Source: Candidatus Coliplasma caballi (GTDB lineage Bacteria > Bacillota > Clostridia > Oscillospirales > CAG-382). From it: a stretch of DNA of 8,410 nucleotides. Shown piece after piece: positions 1 to 6,618 of the stretch (positions within the stretch are counted from its first letter, which is position 1; each line of letters opens with the position of its first letter). The notes below the pieces were generated by a model that saw nothing but the letters and a program-made list of their open reading frames with translations, searched no databases and was not told the origin of the DNA. A program made the translations under genes and the position numbers. The stretch lies in NCBI GenBank assembly GCA_018065365.1, contig JAGHTH010000036.1:1-8410 (forward strand), in the 5' to 3' direction.

Positions 1-536
1 TTACGGCAGACTCGCTCAAAAAGGAAATGGAACGGCAGCGCAGGATCGCGGAGAGCGCGGCGCGCAAGCAGGCGAAAAAAGCGGCGCTCGATAACGCGGC
101 GGGCTACGGCAACGCGGTCAACCGCGACAAACTGCGGTTTGCGACCGAAACGCCGCACGAAGAAGCGGTGCTCGGCATTCTGCTGTTGCATTCCGAACTC
201 GGAAAAGCGGCGGTCGGTTTGCTGGAATCCGAAGACTTCGTAACGGCGCTCAACCGCAAATTATGGGATGCTTACCGGGAAGATTTCGCGGCGGGCGAAC
301 TCCCGGACACGACCGCGGGCGGAACGCTTACGGCGGCGGAAACCGGTGCCGCGGAGGGCTACCGTGCCGCACGCGCGGGCATCGGCGGGGATCCTTCGGA
401 GGAACTGCGCTCACACATCGAAGCGCTGCACGCCGCACGGACCAAAACGGAATACGAAAAAAAGATCGAGGAGCGCCCCGCGGACGGGCTGGACGAATAT
501 CTGCGCCTGCTCCGTGAGAAAAAAGGCGGCTCGTAA
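1..536 (+). CDS. dnaG: DNA primase DnaG, C-terminal part (5' end outside window)
   Basis: This is the 3' end of an open frame that is already open at base 3, so the gene starts upstream; about 177 residues are visible. DnaG makes RNA primers at the replication fork. The visible part lacks the zinc-binding and TOPRIM catalytic domains and corresponds to the C-terminal helicase-binding region that docks on DnaB/DnaC helicase. It starts with a basic, alanine-rich linker (residues about 6-30). A helical segment with the typical look of this domain follows (TPHEEAVLGILLLHSELG, residues 50-67, then LLESEDF and LNRKLWDAY), ending in a charged helix near EYLRLLREKK. The identity rests on this pattern and on rpoD lying 58 nt downstream, the classic dnaG-rpoD order of the macromolecular synthesis operon. 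C-terminal primase domains diverge quickly, so similarity alone would be weak. The Met at 27 is internal, not the start. Confidence 0.85.
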   Translation, partial: TADSLKKEMERQRRIAESAARKQAKKAALDNAAGYGNAVNRDKLRFATETPHEEAVLGILLLHSELGKAAVGLLESEDFVTALNRKLWDAYREDFAAGELPDTTAGGTLTAAETGAAEGYRAARAGIGGDPSEELRSHIEALHAARTKTEYEKKIEERPADGLDEYLRLLREKKGGS

Positions 537-555
537 GATTTCAAAAAGAGAAAAC

Positions 556-573
556 AGACTCGATAGACTCAAT
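556..573 (+). repeat. Two tandem copies of a 9-bp sequence before rpoD
   Basis: AGACTCGAT is followed directly by AGACTCAAT, a one-mismatch tandem duplication in the dnaG-rpoD gap just ahead of the rpoD ribosome binding site. It could be chance or a regulator site. No convincing -35/-10 pair was found around it, although AATAAT at 571-576 is AT-rich and weakly -10-like. Confidence 0.35.
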
Positions 574-594
574 AATTAAAAGGACGGTGTTCAA

Positions 595-1695
595 ATGGAA
601 ACTGAATTTTTTACATCCGAACAGATGGAAGAAGCCAAAGCGAGCGGAACGATGAGCCCTGCGGCGCTGCTGTCGGCGCTGAACTCGGACGACATCTCCG
701 TTTCGGAACTGGAAGCGGCGTGCGAACAGATGGAGCGCGCGGGCATCGTGATCGGCTCGGAACTTCCCGAGGTCAATCTCGATTTCCAGGAAGACGAAAT
801 GTTTGAGGAGGAGATCGCGGAGGAGAGCAACGACGACGTGGACTCCCTGCTTTCGCAGGAAGGCATTTCGATCGACGATCCGGTGCGTATGTACTTAAAA
901 GAGATCGGCAAAGTGCAGCTGCTGACCGGCGAGGAAGAACTCGTGCTGGCGGAAAAGATGTCGCAGGGCGACGTCAAAGCCAAGCAGCAGTTGGTGGAAG
1001 CCAATCTGCGTCTGGTCGTCAGCATCGCGAAGCGGTACGTCAACCGCGGAATGTTCTTCCTGGATCTGATTCAGGAAGGCAACCTCGGTCTGATGAAAGC
1101 CGTGGACAAGTTCGATTACGGCAAAGGGTATAAGTTCTCGACCTATGCGACCTGGTGGATCCGTCAGGCGATCACGCGCGCGATCGCGGATCAGGCGCGC
1201 ACCATTCGTATCCCCGTCCACATGGTCGAAACGATCAACCGCGTGCTGCGCGTTTCGCGCCAGCTTTTGCAGGAAAACGGCAGAGAGGCAACCGACGAGG
1301 AGATCGCTTCGGAACTCAATATGCCGGTTGAAAAGGTGCGTGAGATTCTGAAGATCGCGCAGGAGCCCGTTTCGCTCGAAATGCCGATCGGCGAGGAAGA
1401 AGACAGCCACCTCGGAGATTTCATCGCGGACGACAACACCATGGCACCCGCGGAAGCGGCTTCCTACACGATGCTGCGCGAGCATTTGCTGGAAGTGCTC
1501 GACACGCTGACGCCGAGAGAATCAAGCGTGCTGAAACTGCGTTTCGGTCTGGAAGACGGCCGCCCGCGCACGCTGGAAGAGGTCGGCAAGGTGTTCGATA
1601 TCACGAGAGAGCGTATCCGTCAGATCGAGGCGAAAGCGCTCCGCAAACTGCGTCATCCCAGCCGCAGCAAAAAACTGAAAGATTATCTTGAATAA
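595..1695 (+). CDS. rpoD: RNA polymerase primary sigma factor RpoD/SigA
   Basis: This 366-residue group 1 sigma-70 factor directs core RNA polymerase to housekeeping promoters. A short region 1.1-like segment (about 18-53) is followed by a very acidic linker (about 56-95). Region 1.2 begins at DDPVRMYLKEIGKVQLL (94-110). Region 2 spans about 130-205 and includes ANLRLVVSIAKRY, the core-binding DLIQEGNLGLMKAVDKFDY and the -10 reading segment FSTYATWWIRQAI. Region 3 covers about 210-290. Region 4 is about 300-362, with the -35 binding helix-turn-helix around TLEEVGKVFDITRERIRQIE (326-345). The protein lacks the long insert between regions 1.2 and 2 found in E. coli and has the size of Bacillus SigA. 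The ATG has AAGGA at 580-584, 10 nt upstream. It lies between dnaG and pheS on the same strand; pheS begins 14 nt after the stop. The two promoters proposed further on fit this factor. Confidence 0.98.
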   Translation: METEFFTSEQMEEAKASGTMSPAALLSALNSDDISVSELEAACEQMERAGIVIGSELPEVNLDFQEDEMFEEEIAEESNDDVDSLLSQEGISIDDPVRMYLKEIGKVQLLTGEEELVLAEKMSQGDVKAKQQLVEANLRLVVSIAKRYVNRGMFFLDLIQEGNLGLMKAVDKFDYGKGYKFSTYATWWIRQAITRAIADQARTIRIPVHMVETINRVLRVSRQLLQENGREATDEEIASELNMPVEKVREILKIAQEPVSLEMPIGEEEDSHLGDFIADDNTMAPAEAASYTMLREHLLEVLDTLTPRESSVLKLRFGLEDGRPRTLEEVGKVFDITRERIRQIEAKALRKLRHPSRSKKLKDYLE

Positions 1696-1699
1696 AGGA
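1694..1699 (+). promoter_or_regulatory. Ribosome binding site fixing the pheS start
   Basis: AAAGGA overlaps the last two bases of the rpoD stop codon. It ends 10 nt before the ATG at 1710 but only 1 nt before the in-frame TTG at 1701, which argues for the ATG start. The overlap suggests translational coupling of rpoD and pheS. Confidence 0.65.
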
Positions 1700-1709
1700 C
1701 TTGAAAAAC

Positions 1710-2729
1710 ATGAAAGAGCAACTGGAAAAAATAAAAGCTCTTGCCGCTTCGGTCATTGAAAACGCCGCGGGCGAGCAGGAACTTGAGGAAGCGCGCATTC
1801 GCTTTCTCGGTAAAAAAGGCGAACTGACCGCGATCTTGCGCGGAATGGGCGGACTCTCGCCCGAGGAACGTCCCGTGATCGGCGCTCTGGCGAACAAGGT
1901 CAGAGAAGACATCGAGAACGTTCTCGCGGAACGCAAGGCGGCTTTGCAGTCCAAAGGGCTGGAACTCAAACTGAAAGCGGAAAAGTTGGACGTTACGCTG
2001 CCCGCCGGCGAAAAGGAAGTCGGCAGACTGCACCCGATCACGCAGACGAGAAACCGCATGGTCGAGATCTTTACCGGAATGGGCTTTGAGATCGCGGAAG
2101 GCCCCGAGGTCGAATCGACCTATTTCAATTTCGACGCGCTCAACGCGCCCGCGGATCATCCGTCGCGCGATGAGACCGATACGTTCTATTTTACCGACAA
2201 AACGCTGCTGCGCACGCAGACTTCTCCGGTGCAGATCCGTTCGATGATCGGCAAAAAGCCGCCGATCCGCATGATCTCTCCCGGCCGCGTTTACCGCAGC
2301 GACGTTGCGGACGCCACCCACTCCCCGATGTTCCACCAGTGCGAAGGTCTGGTCGTGGACAAGGGCATCACGATGGGCGACCTCAAGGGAACGCTCGCGA
2401 CTTTTGCGAAAGCCATGTTCGGCGAGAAGACGAAGATCCGCTTCCGCCCGCACAATTTCCCGTTCACAGAGCCGTCCGCGGAAGTGGACGTGTCCTGCTT
2501 CGTCTGCGGCGGAAAGGGCTGCCGCCTCTGCAAAGGCGAGGGCTGGATCGAGATTTTGGGCGCCGGAATGGTACATCCCGACGTTCTGCGCGCAGGCGGC
2601 ATTGATCCGGACGAATGCTCCGGCTTTGCGTTCGGCATGGGCATCGAGCGTGTCGCGATGGCGACCTACAACATTGACGATCTGCGTCTGATGTTCGAAA
2701 ACGACGCAAGATTCTTGGAACAGTTTTAA
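1710..2729 (+). CDS. pheS: Phenylalanine--tRNA ligase alpha subunit
   Basis: This is the catalytic subunit of the heterotetrameric class II synthetase that charges tRNA-Phe in the cytoplasm. It has 339 residues from the ATG. An N-terminal coiled-coil tRNA-binding arm (about 1-90) precedes the core. Class II and Phe-specific signatures are visible: HPITQTRNRM (108-117), the phenylalanine pocket loop TQTSPVQ (169-175), motif 2 around GRVYRSDVADATHSPMFHQ (192-210), and motif 3 GFAFGMGIERVAM (305-317). The Ala in GFAFGMG matches the pocket alanine known from E. coli PheS. Four cysteines (263, 266, 271, 274) form a CxxC...CxxC insert usual in Firmicutes PheS and absent in E. coli; it may bind zinc. 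The ATG is preferred over an in-frame TTG nine bases upstream because of the ribosome binding site position. pheT follows after 15 nt. No T-box leader can fit upstream. Confidence 0.98.
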   Translation: MKEQLEKIKALAASVIENAAGEQELEEARIRFLGKKGELTAILRGMGGLSPEERPVIGALANKVREDIENVLAERKAALQSKGLELKLKAEKLDVTLPAGEKEVGRLHPITQTRNRMVEIFTGMGFEIAEGPEVESTYFNFDALNAPADHPSRDETDTFYFTDKTLLRTQTSPVQIRSMIGKKPPIRMISPGRVYRSDVADATHSPMFHQCEGLVVDKGITMGDLKGTLATFAKAMFGEKTKIRFRPHNFPFTEPSAEVDVSCFVCGGKGCRLCKGEGWIEILGAGMVHPDVLRAGGIDPDECSGFAFGMGIERVAMATYNIDDLRLMFENDARFLEQF

Positions 2730-2744
2730 GGGGAGGGAATCACA

Positions 2745-5126
2745 ATGAATGTTTCTTTGAACTGGCTGAAAGATTACGTGGATATTCCCGATTCTCCCCG
2801 TGAATTCTCCGAGGCGATGACGATGAGCGGCACCAAGGTCGAGGGCTATGAAGAACTCGGCGAGAAGCTGCACGGCATCGTGGTCGGCAAAATTCTGTCC
2901 GTCGTTCCGCATCCCGATTCCGATCACATGGTCATCTGTCAGGTCGAGGTCGGCGGCGAACGCCCGCTGCAGATCGTAACGGGTGCGCAGAACGTCAAAG
3001 AGGGCGACCTCGTTCCGTGCTGCACCGACGGTGCGCTGCTCCCCGACGGAAAAACGATCAAAACCGGCAAACTGCGCGGCGTGCTGTCCGAGGGAATGCT
3101 CTGCTCGCTCGGCGAACTCGGGCTGACCGTTCACGATTTCCCGTACGCGATCGAAAACGGCATTTTCATTCTGGAAGAAGACTGCAAGCCCGGCGACGAT
3201 ATCCGCGACGTGCTCGGTATGCGCGACACCGACGTGGAATTTGAACTGACCTTCAACCGCCCGGACTGCCTTTCCTATCTCGGCATCGCGAGAGAAGCGG
3301 CGGCGACCTTCCATACGCCGTTACGCCTGCATGAGCCGGTCGTAAAGGGAATTTCCGACGGCGAAAACATTTCGGAGCATCTGCAGGTGGAAGTCCGCTC
3401 GCCCGAACTCTGCCCGCGCTATACCGCGCGTTACGTCCGCAACGTGAAGATCGAACCCTCGCCGCTCTGGATGCGCATTAAGCTCCGCAACGCCGGCATC
3501 CGTCCGATCAACAACATCGTGGACATTACCAACTACGTCATGCTGGAATACGGTCAGCCGATGCACGCGTTTGACGCGGGCTACATCGGCAGCGGCAAGA
3601 TCGTCGTCCGCACGGCGCAGAACGGCGAAAGCATCACGACGCTCGACGGCGCGGAACATCCGCTGACGCCCGAAATGCTCTGCATCGCCGACGGCGACAA
3701 ACCGGTGGCGCTCGCGGGCATCATGGGCGGTTTGAACAGCGAGATCCTCGACACCACCACGGCGGTCGTGTTCGAGAGCGCGAACTTCGCGAGAGAAAGC
3801 ATCCGTAAGACGTCGCGCGCCGTAAACCTGCGCACCGAGTCTTCGGCAAAATTCGAAAAAGGGCTTCCCGCCTGCAATACGCTTCCCGCGATCCAGCGCG
3901 CCTGTGAACTGGTCGAACTTCTGGGCGCCGGCGAGGTCGTGGACGGGATCATTGATATCTGCAACACCGACATCGGCACCCGCAAGGTCAGATTCGATTG
4001 GGAACGCGTCAACGGACTGCTCGGCACGTCGCTGACCGCTTCCGAAATGGCGGAACTGCTGAAGCCGCTGGGTCTGATTTGGGACGGCAAGGACGGACTG
4101 ATCGTTTCGCCTTACCGCAACGACATCATCAACACCGCCGACATCGCGGAGGAAGTCGTTCGTCTGTACGGCTTCGACCGGATCGAAGCGACGCGCTTCA
4201 AGGGCGAAGCGACCGAGGGCGGAGAAAACCCCGAGCAGAAATTCCGCACGCTGATCGACCGCACGATGACCGGGCTGGGCTTCCATGAAACCTACACCTA
4301 TTCGTTCGTTTCTCCCAAGGATCTGGATAAGATCTGCCTGCCTGCCGATTCGCCTCTGCGCGATCAGCTGACCATTCGCAACCCGCTCGGCGAGGACACT
4401 TCCGTGATGCGTACGCACGCGCTGCCTTCCATTCTCGGCGTCGTGTCGCACAACGCCGCGCACCGTGTCAAGAGCGCGAAATTCTATGAGAACGAAACGC
4501 TGTATTTCAAAGACGGCGACCTCTCGAAAGAGGAAAAGACGCTGGCGTTTGCGTTCTACGGCGACGGCGATTTCTACGACCTGAAAGGTTACGTCGAGGC
4601 GCTGCTGCACGCGCTGAACATTTCGGGCGTGCGTTTCGCGGCGCAGGGCGACCTGCCGTACTTCCATCCCGGACGCTGCGCGGACCTGCTTTGCGGCGAC
4701 GACAAGATCGGAACGATCGGACAGATCCACCCGAACGTAGCGAAGAATTACGACCTGGACGCTCCGGTTTACGCCGCGCTGTTGGAATTGAAAGCGCTGC
4801 GCAGAAACGCGGAGCAGGACAAAAAGTATCATCCTCTGCCCGTGTATCAGTCGATGGAACGCGATATCGCGCTGCTCTGCGACGACGATATGGAAGCGGG
4901 CGAGGTCTGCGATCTGATCCGCGGGTATGCCGGAAAGTCGCTCGTGGACGTGTTCGCGTTTGACGTTTACAAGGGAAAAGGCATCGCGGAAGGCAAAAAA
5001 TCGTTGGCGATCCGCCTGGTGTTCCGTATGAACGACCGCACGATGACCGACGAGGAAGCGGACAGCGGCGTGAACAAAGTTCTGCGGAAACTGGAGAACG
5101 AAAAGGGGATTACGCTCCGCTCGTAA
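2745..5126 (+). CDS. pheT: Phenylalanine--tRNA ligase beta subunit
   Basis: This is the partner of PheS, needed for tRNA binding and for hydrolysing mischarged Tyr-tRNA-Phe. At 793 residues it has the normal length for bacterial PheT, and all modules appear in order. These are an EMAP-II type tRNA-binding domain (about 40-150; GIVVGKILSVVPHPDSDH, QIVTGAQNV, LSEGMLCS), the B3/B4 editing domain (about 210-395; INNIVDITNYVMLEYGQPMH and AGIMGG), the B5 domain (about 412-480; SPYRNDIINTADIAEEVVRL), a catalytic-like core (about 490-690), and a C-terminal ferredoxin-fold anticodon-binding domain (about 695-793; YQSMERDIAL, FRMNDRTMTDEEAD). His274 and Glu344 occur about where the editing-site His and Glu lie in Thermus PheT, so editing is probably intact; that alignment is by eye. 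The ATG has a strong GGGGAGGG site at 2730-2737. No hairpin terminator follows, so transcription may run on into ireB. Confidence 0.98.
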   Translation: MNVSLNWLKDYVDIPDSPREFSEAMTMSGTKVEGYEELGEKLHGIVVGKILSVVPHPDSDHMVICQVEVGGERPLQIVTGAQNVKEGDLVPCCTDGALLPDGKTIKTGKLRGVLSEGMLCSLGELGLTVHDFPYAIENGIFILEEDCKPGDDIRDVLGMRDTDVEFELTFNRPDCLSYLGIAREAAATFHTPLRLHEPVVKGISDGENISEHLQVEVRSPELCPRYTARYVRNVKIEPSPLWMRIKLRNAGIRPINNIVDITNYVMLEYGQPMHAFDAGYIGSGKIVVRTAQNGESITTLDGAEHPLTPEMLCIADGDKPVALAGIMGGLNSEILDTTTAVVFESANFARESIRKTSRAVNLRTESSAKFEKGLPACNTLPAIQRACELVELLGAGEVVDGIIDICNTDIGTRKVRFDWERVNGLLGTSLTASEMAELLKPLGLIWDGKDGLIVSPYRNDIINTADIAEEVVRLYGFDRIEATRFKGEATEGGENPEQKFRTLIDRTMTGLGFHETYTYSFVSPKDLDKICLPADSPLRDQLTIRNPLGEDTSVMRTHALPSILGVVSHNAAHRVKSAKFYENETLYFKDGDLSKEEKTLAFAFYGDGDFYDLKGYVEALLHALNISGVRFAAQGDLPYFHPGRCADLLCGDDKIGTIGQIHPNVAKNYDLDAPVYAALLELKALRRNAEQDKKYHPLPVYQSMERDIALLCDDDMEAGEVCDLIRGYAGKSLVDVFAFDVYKGKGIAEGKKSLAIRLVFRMNDRTMTDEEADSGVNKVLRKLENEKGITLRS

Positions 5127-5145
5127 AGAAATTTTCAAAAACCCC

Positions 5146-5174
5146 TTGCAAAATGGATCGAAATGGTCTATAAT
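5146..5174 (+). promoter_or_regulatory. Sigma-A promoter of ireB
   Basis: The -35 is TTGCAA (5146-5151), the spacer is 17 bp, and the -10 is the perfect consensus TATAAT (5169-5174). The expected start is near 5181, giving a leader of about 54 nt. That leader holds a small GGGC/GCCC hairpin (5198-5212) and then the GAGGAGG ribosome binding site (5221-5227). The promoter lies 20 bp after the pheT stop. The assignment is from consensus and spacing only. Confidence 0.8.
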
Positions 5175-5180
5175 AGACCA
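5164..5180. promoter_or_regulatory. Perfect palindrome over the ireB -10, possible operator
   Basis: TGGTCTATAATAGACCA has 7-bp arms (TGGTCTA / TAGACCA) around a central TAA and contains the entire -10 hexamer. A dimeric regulator bound here would block RNA polymerase. The arms resemble TGGTCT/AGACCA half-sites known for some GntR/HutC-family regulators, but the half-sites here are 5 bp further apart than in those sites, so no regulator can be named. It is not a terminator: no T-run follows. Part of the symmetry comes from the -10 sequence itself. Confidence 0.45.
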
Positions 5181-5234
5181 AAGAGGATGAAGAAAGAGGG
5201 CAGAAAACGCCCGACGGAATGAGGAGGTTCTATC

Positions 5235-5498
5235 ATGTCTGATAATAAAAAGACGATCACGTTTTCCACCAAAGATACCAAACGGGAAGAGATCCGCGCG
5301 ATCATTAAAGGCGTGTACGGTTCCCTGGAAGAAAAGGGATATAACCCGCTCAATCAGATCGTCGGCTATATCATCTCGGAAGATCCCACCTATATTACCA
5401 ACTACAAGAACGCCCGCACGATCATCAGCAAGCTGGATCGCGACGAGCTGCTTCGCGCGTTGGTCGAGGACTTCATCCGTTTGGAAGAGAAAGGGTGA
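5235..5498 (+). CDS. ireB: IreB family regulatory phosphoprotein (UPF0297/DUF965)
   Basis: This small soluble cytoplasmic protein has 87 residues, the family's normal size. In Enterococcus, IreB is phosphorylated on N-terminal threonines by the PASTA kinase IreK, dephosphorylated by IreP, and lowers cephalosporin resistance; Bacillus YrzL is a homologue. The family signature is clear: EEKGYNPLNQIVGYIISEDP (32-51) followed by YI...NARTIISKLDRDELLRALVEDF (53-80). Candidate phosphoacceptor threonines near the N terminus are Thr7, Thr9, Thr12 and Thr15; which one is used is not known. The ATG is 7 nt after a GAGGAGG site. In many Bacillota this gene sits between alaS and ruvX/DUF1292 genes; here it follows pheT and is coupled to an unrecognised small gene. 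It has its own strong promoter with an overlapping palindrome. Confidence 0.93.
   Translation: MSDNKKTITFSTKDTKREEIRAIIKGVYGSLEEKGYNPLNQIVGYIISEDPTYITNYKNARTIISKLDRDELLRALVEDFIRLEEKG
5490..5498 (+). promoter_or_regulatory. Ribosome binding site inside the ireB stop region
   Basis: AAAGGGTGA includes GGTGA, which matches part of the anti-Shine-Dalgarno complement, and ends 5 nt before TTG 5504. It spans the ireB stop codon. It sits too close to the alternative GTG at 5495, so the TTG is favoured. The arrangement suggests translational coupling. Confidence 0.4.
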
Positions 5499-5503
5499 AA
5501 CCA

Positions 5504-5788
5504 TTGGCAGAACAGAAGATTTTGATGTACAAGGGGAAACCGCTTGTGCGTCAGGGCAATTTCATTTCCTACGGCAACCCCGATGACAAGTACATTTTGT
5601 TCATGAACATTTTGGAGAGCAAAAAGGTCGGCGATCTGGATGTTGCCACGCGCGTTCTCGTGCAGGTACAGGACACGGACGACGAAAAAGCGTACAACGA
5701 TAAAGTCTGGAAACAGTGTGAGAAAAAGACGATTTTCGACGCGTTTGACATCGGCGTGATCTGGCTGACCAGAGCGCTCAAAGGGTAA
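5504..5788 (+). CDS. Small conserved-looking protein of unknown function
   Basis: I do not recognise a named family or function. The product has 94 residues from TTG 5504, or 97 from GTG 5495, whose GTGA overlaps the ireB stop. The TTG start is chosen because of the ribosome binding site spacing, but the call is close; an ATG at 5525 would cut into the YKGKPL segment. The protein is soluble-looking, with no signal peptide or membrane segment. It opens with a probable beta-hairpin (KILMYKGKPLVRQGNFISYG, residues 5-24) and has alternating hydrophobic strands (KYILFMNIL; TRVLVQVQD). A charged middle section leads to a C-terminal helix-like stretch, IFDAFDIGVIWLTRALKG. I recall similar YKGKPLVR...YGN proteins in other Clostridia, but this is memory only. 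It occupies the place usually held by ruvX/DUF1292 after ireB and ends 14 nt before a terminator, so it is probably co-expressed with IreB. Confidence 0.8.
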   Translation: MAEQKILMYKGKPLVRQGNFISYGNPDDKYILFMNILESKKVGDLDVATRVLVQVQDTDDEKAYNDKVWKQCEKKTIFDAFDIGVIWLTRALKG

Positions 5789-5802
5789 AACCGCAAACGA
5801 AA

Positions 5803-5832
5803 CGGGCGAGCCGCGCAACTCGCCCGCTTTTT
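5803..5832 (+). terminator. Intrinsic terminator after the ireB unit
   Basis: The stem CGGGCGAG (5803-5810) pairs perfectly with CTCGCCCG (5819-5826) around an 8-nt loop. One C and then five T residues (5828-5832) follow. It ends the ireB transcript. It lies only 20 nt before the next gene's ATG, so it also sits in the leader of any read-through transcript. Confidence 0.88.
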
Positions 5833-5852
5833 GTCAGAAGAAAGGGTACGAT

Positions 5853-6500
5853 ATGGGAACACCGACGGTATTCTGGGATTGGAACGGCACGCTCTGCGAC
5901 GATCGGAAGACGGCGCTGGACGCGGTCAACGAAATGCTGCGCCGCAGAGGAAAGGCGCCGATCTCCGTGGAACGCTATCTCGAATGTATCGACACGCCGA
6001 TCAGCCGGTTTTACGAGCATTTCTTTGATTTTTCGGTCGATCCGATCGAAAAACTGCTGACGGAATACCACCGGCTTTACCGCGAATTCCTGCCCGAGCA
6101 TTGCATCGCGGAAGGTGCGCCCGAAGTGATGAAAGCGTTTCGGGAGCGGGGGATCCGGCAGGTGCTTCTGTCGTCGAGCCACAAGGAGAGCATTCTGCCG
6201 CCGATGATCCGCGGCGGGCTGCTCCCGTATTTTTCGGCGATCCTCGCGGCAGACGATTGGCTCGCGGCGTCCAAGACCGAGCGGGCAAAACGGTACTTGA
6301 GGGCCAATGGCATCGACGGGAAAGACGCGTGGTTCGTGGGCGATCTTCTGCACGACAAAGACACCGCGGACGCCTGCGGCGGACATTGCCTGCTGCTTCC
6401 GTTCGGGCATCAGCCGGAAGCGGATCTGCGCGCGGCGGGGGATTGCTTCTGCCCGACGTTTGAGGACGTAAAAGCACGCATTTTGGGGTGTGCGGACTGA
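5853..6500 (+). CDS. HAD-superfamily hydrolase (phosphatase-like)
   Basis: This is a 215-residue cytoplasmic haloacid dehalogenase-fold protein, probably a small-molecule phosphatase; the substrate is unknown. Motif I is DWNGTL with nucleophile Asp9. A helical cap of C1 type occupies about 17-80. Motif II is in VLLSSS (about Ser107/108), motif III is Lys141 in ASKTERAKRYL, and motif IV is GDLLHD with Asp164 and Asp168 as magnesium ligands. The second motif I position is Asn11 instead of the usual acid/base Asp. DWNGTL occurs in a known branch of HAD proteins, so this is probably a lineage feature, not decay. The length is normal for phosphoglycolate phosphatase-like members, but that specificity cannot be claimed. 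The ATG follows AAAGGG (5841-5846) by 6 nt. No promoter is evident between the upstream terminator and the start, so expression may depend on read-through or a weak site inside the preceding gene. Confidence 0.9.
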   Translation: MGTPTVFWDWNGTLCDDRKTALDAVNEMLRRRGKAPISVERYLECIDTPISRFYEHFFDFSVDPIEKLLTEYHRLYREFLPEHCIAEGAPEVMKAFRERGIRQVLLSSSHKESILPPMIRGGLLPYFSAILAADDWLAASKTERAKRYLRANGIDGKDAWFVGDLLHDKDTADACGGHCLLLPFGHQPEADLRAAGDCFCPTFEDVKARILGCAD

Positions 6501-6537
6501 ATTCGCACAAAATATAGGGAATCTATGCAAAAAACTC

Positions 6538-6566
6538 TTGCTTTTTCTTTGAAACCGTGGTATCAT
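6538..6566 (+). promoter_or_regulatory. Promoter of the radical SAM/ferredoxin cassette
   Basis: The -35 is TTGCTT (6538-6543), the spacer is 17 bp, and the -10 is TATCAT (6561-6566). A TG at 6558-6559 makes an extended -10. The expected start is near 6573, leaving a leader of about 46 nt. The rest of the 118-nt gap after the HAD gene is AT-rich, and I see no convincing terminator in it. Confidence 0.72.
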
Positions 6567-6603
6567 AGAAAAGTAAGAGTTTGTTTTTTTGCAAAGGAAG
6601 AAA

Positions 6604-6609
6604 AAGGAG
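6604..6609 (+). promoter_or_regulatory. Ribosome binding site fixing the radical SAM start
   Basis: AAGGAG lies 9 nt upstream of ATG 6619. An in-frame TTG at 6589 has no comparable site and would add ten mostly charged residues, so ATG 6619 is chosen. Confidence 0.75.
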
Positions 6610-6618
6610 ACCGAAAAA

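Noticed and set aside
1701..1709. TTG at 1701 as the pheS start
   Set aside because: The ribosome binding site ends one base before it, which is too close. ATG 1710 has correct spacing.
2493..2538. Four-cysteine zinc-finger-like insert in PheS as a novelty
   Set aside because: The CxxC...CxxC insert is a usual feature of Firmicutes PheS proteins such as the Bacillus one.
1683..5504. Two very long open frames on the minus strand (about 543 and 727 codons) antisense to pheS and pheT
   Set aside because: They mirror strongly supported pheS and pheT genes. Their composition is that of antisense shadows in a GC-rich coding region, they show no recognisable domains, and no start signal was seen.
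6505..6528. Weak hairpin with ATAG/CTAT arms after the HAD gene as a terminator
   Set aside because: The stem is only 4 A/T-rich pairs and is not followed directly by a T-run, so it does not qualify as an intrinsic terminator.
5778..6566. Minus-strand open frame of 262 codons over the HAD gene
   Set aside because: It lies antisense to a gene with intact HAD motifs and has no recognisable domain.
6589..6618. TTG at 6589 as the radical SAM start
   Set aside because: It has no ribosome binding site at a proper distance, and the AAGGAG at 6604-6609 lies downstream of it and serves ATG 6619.
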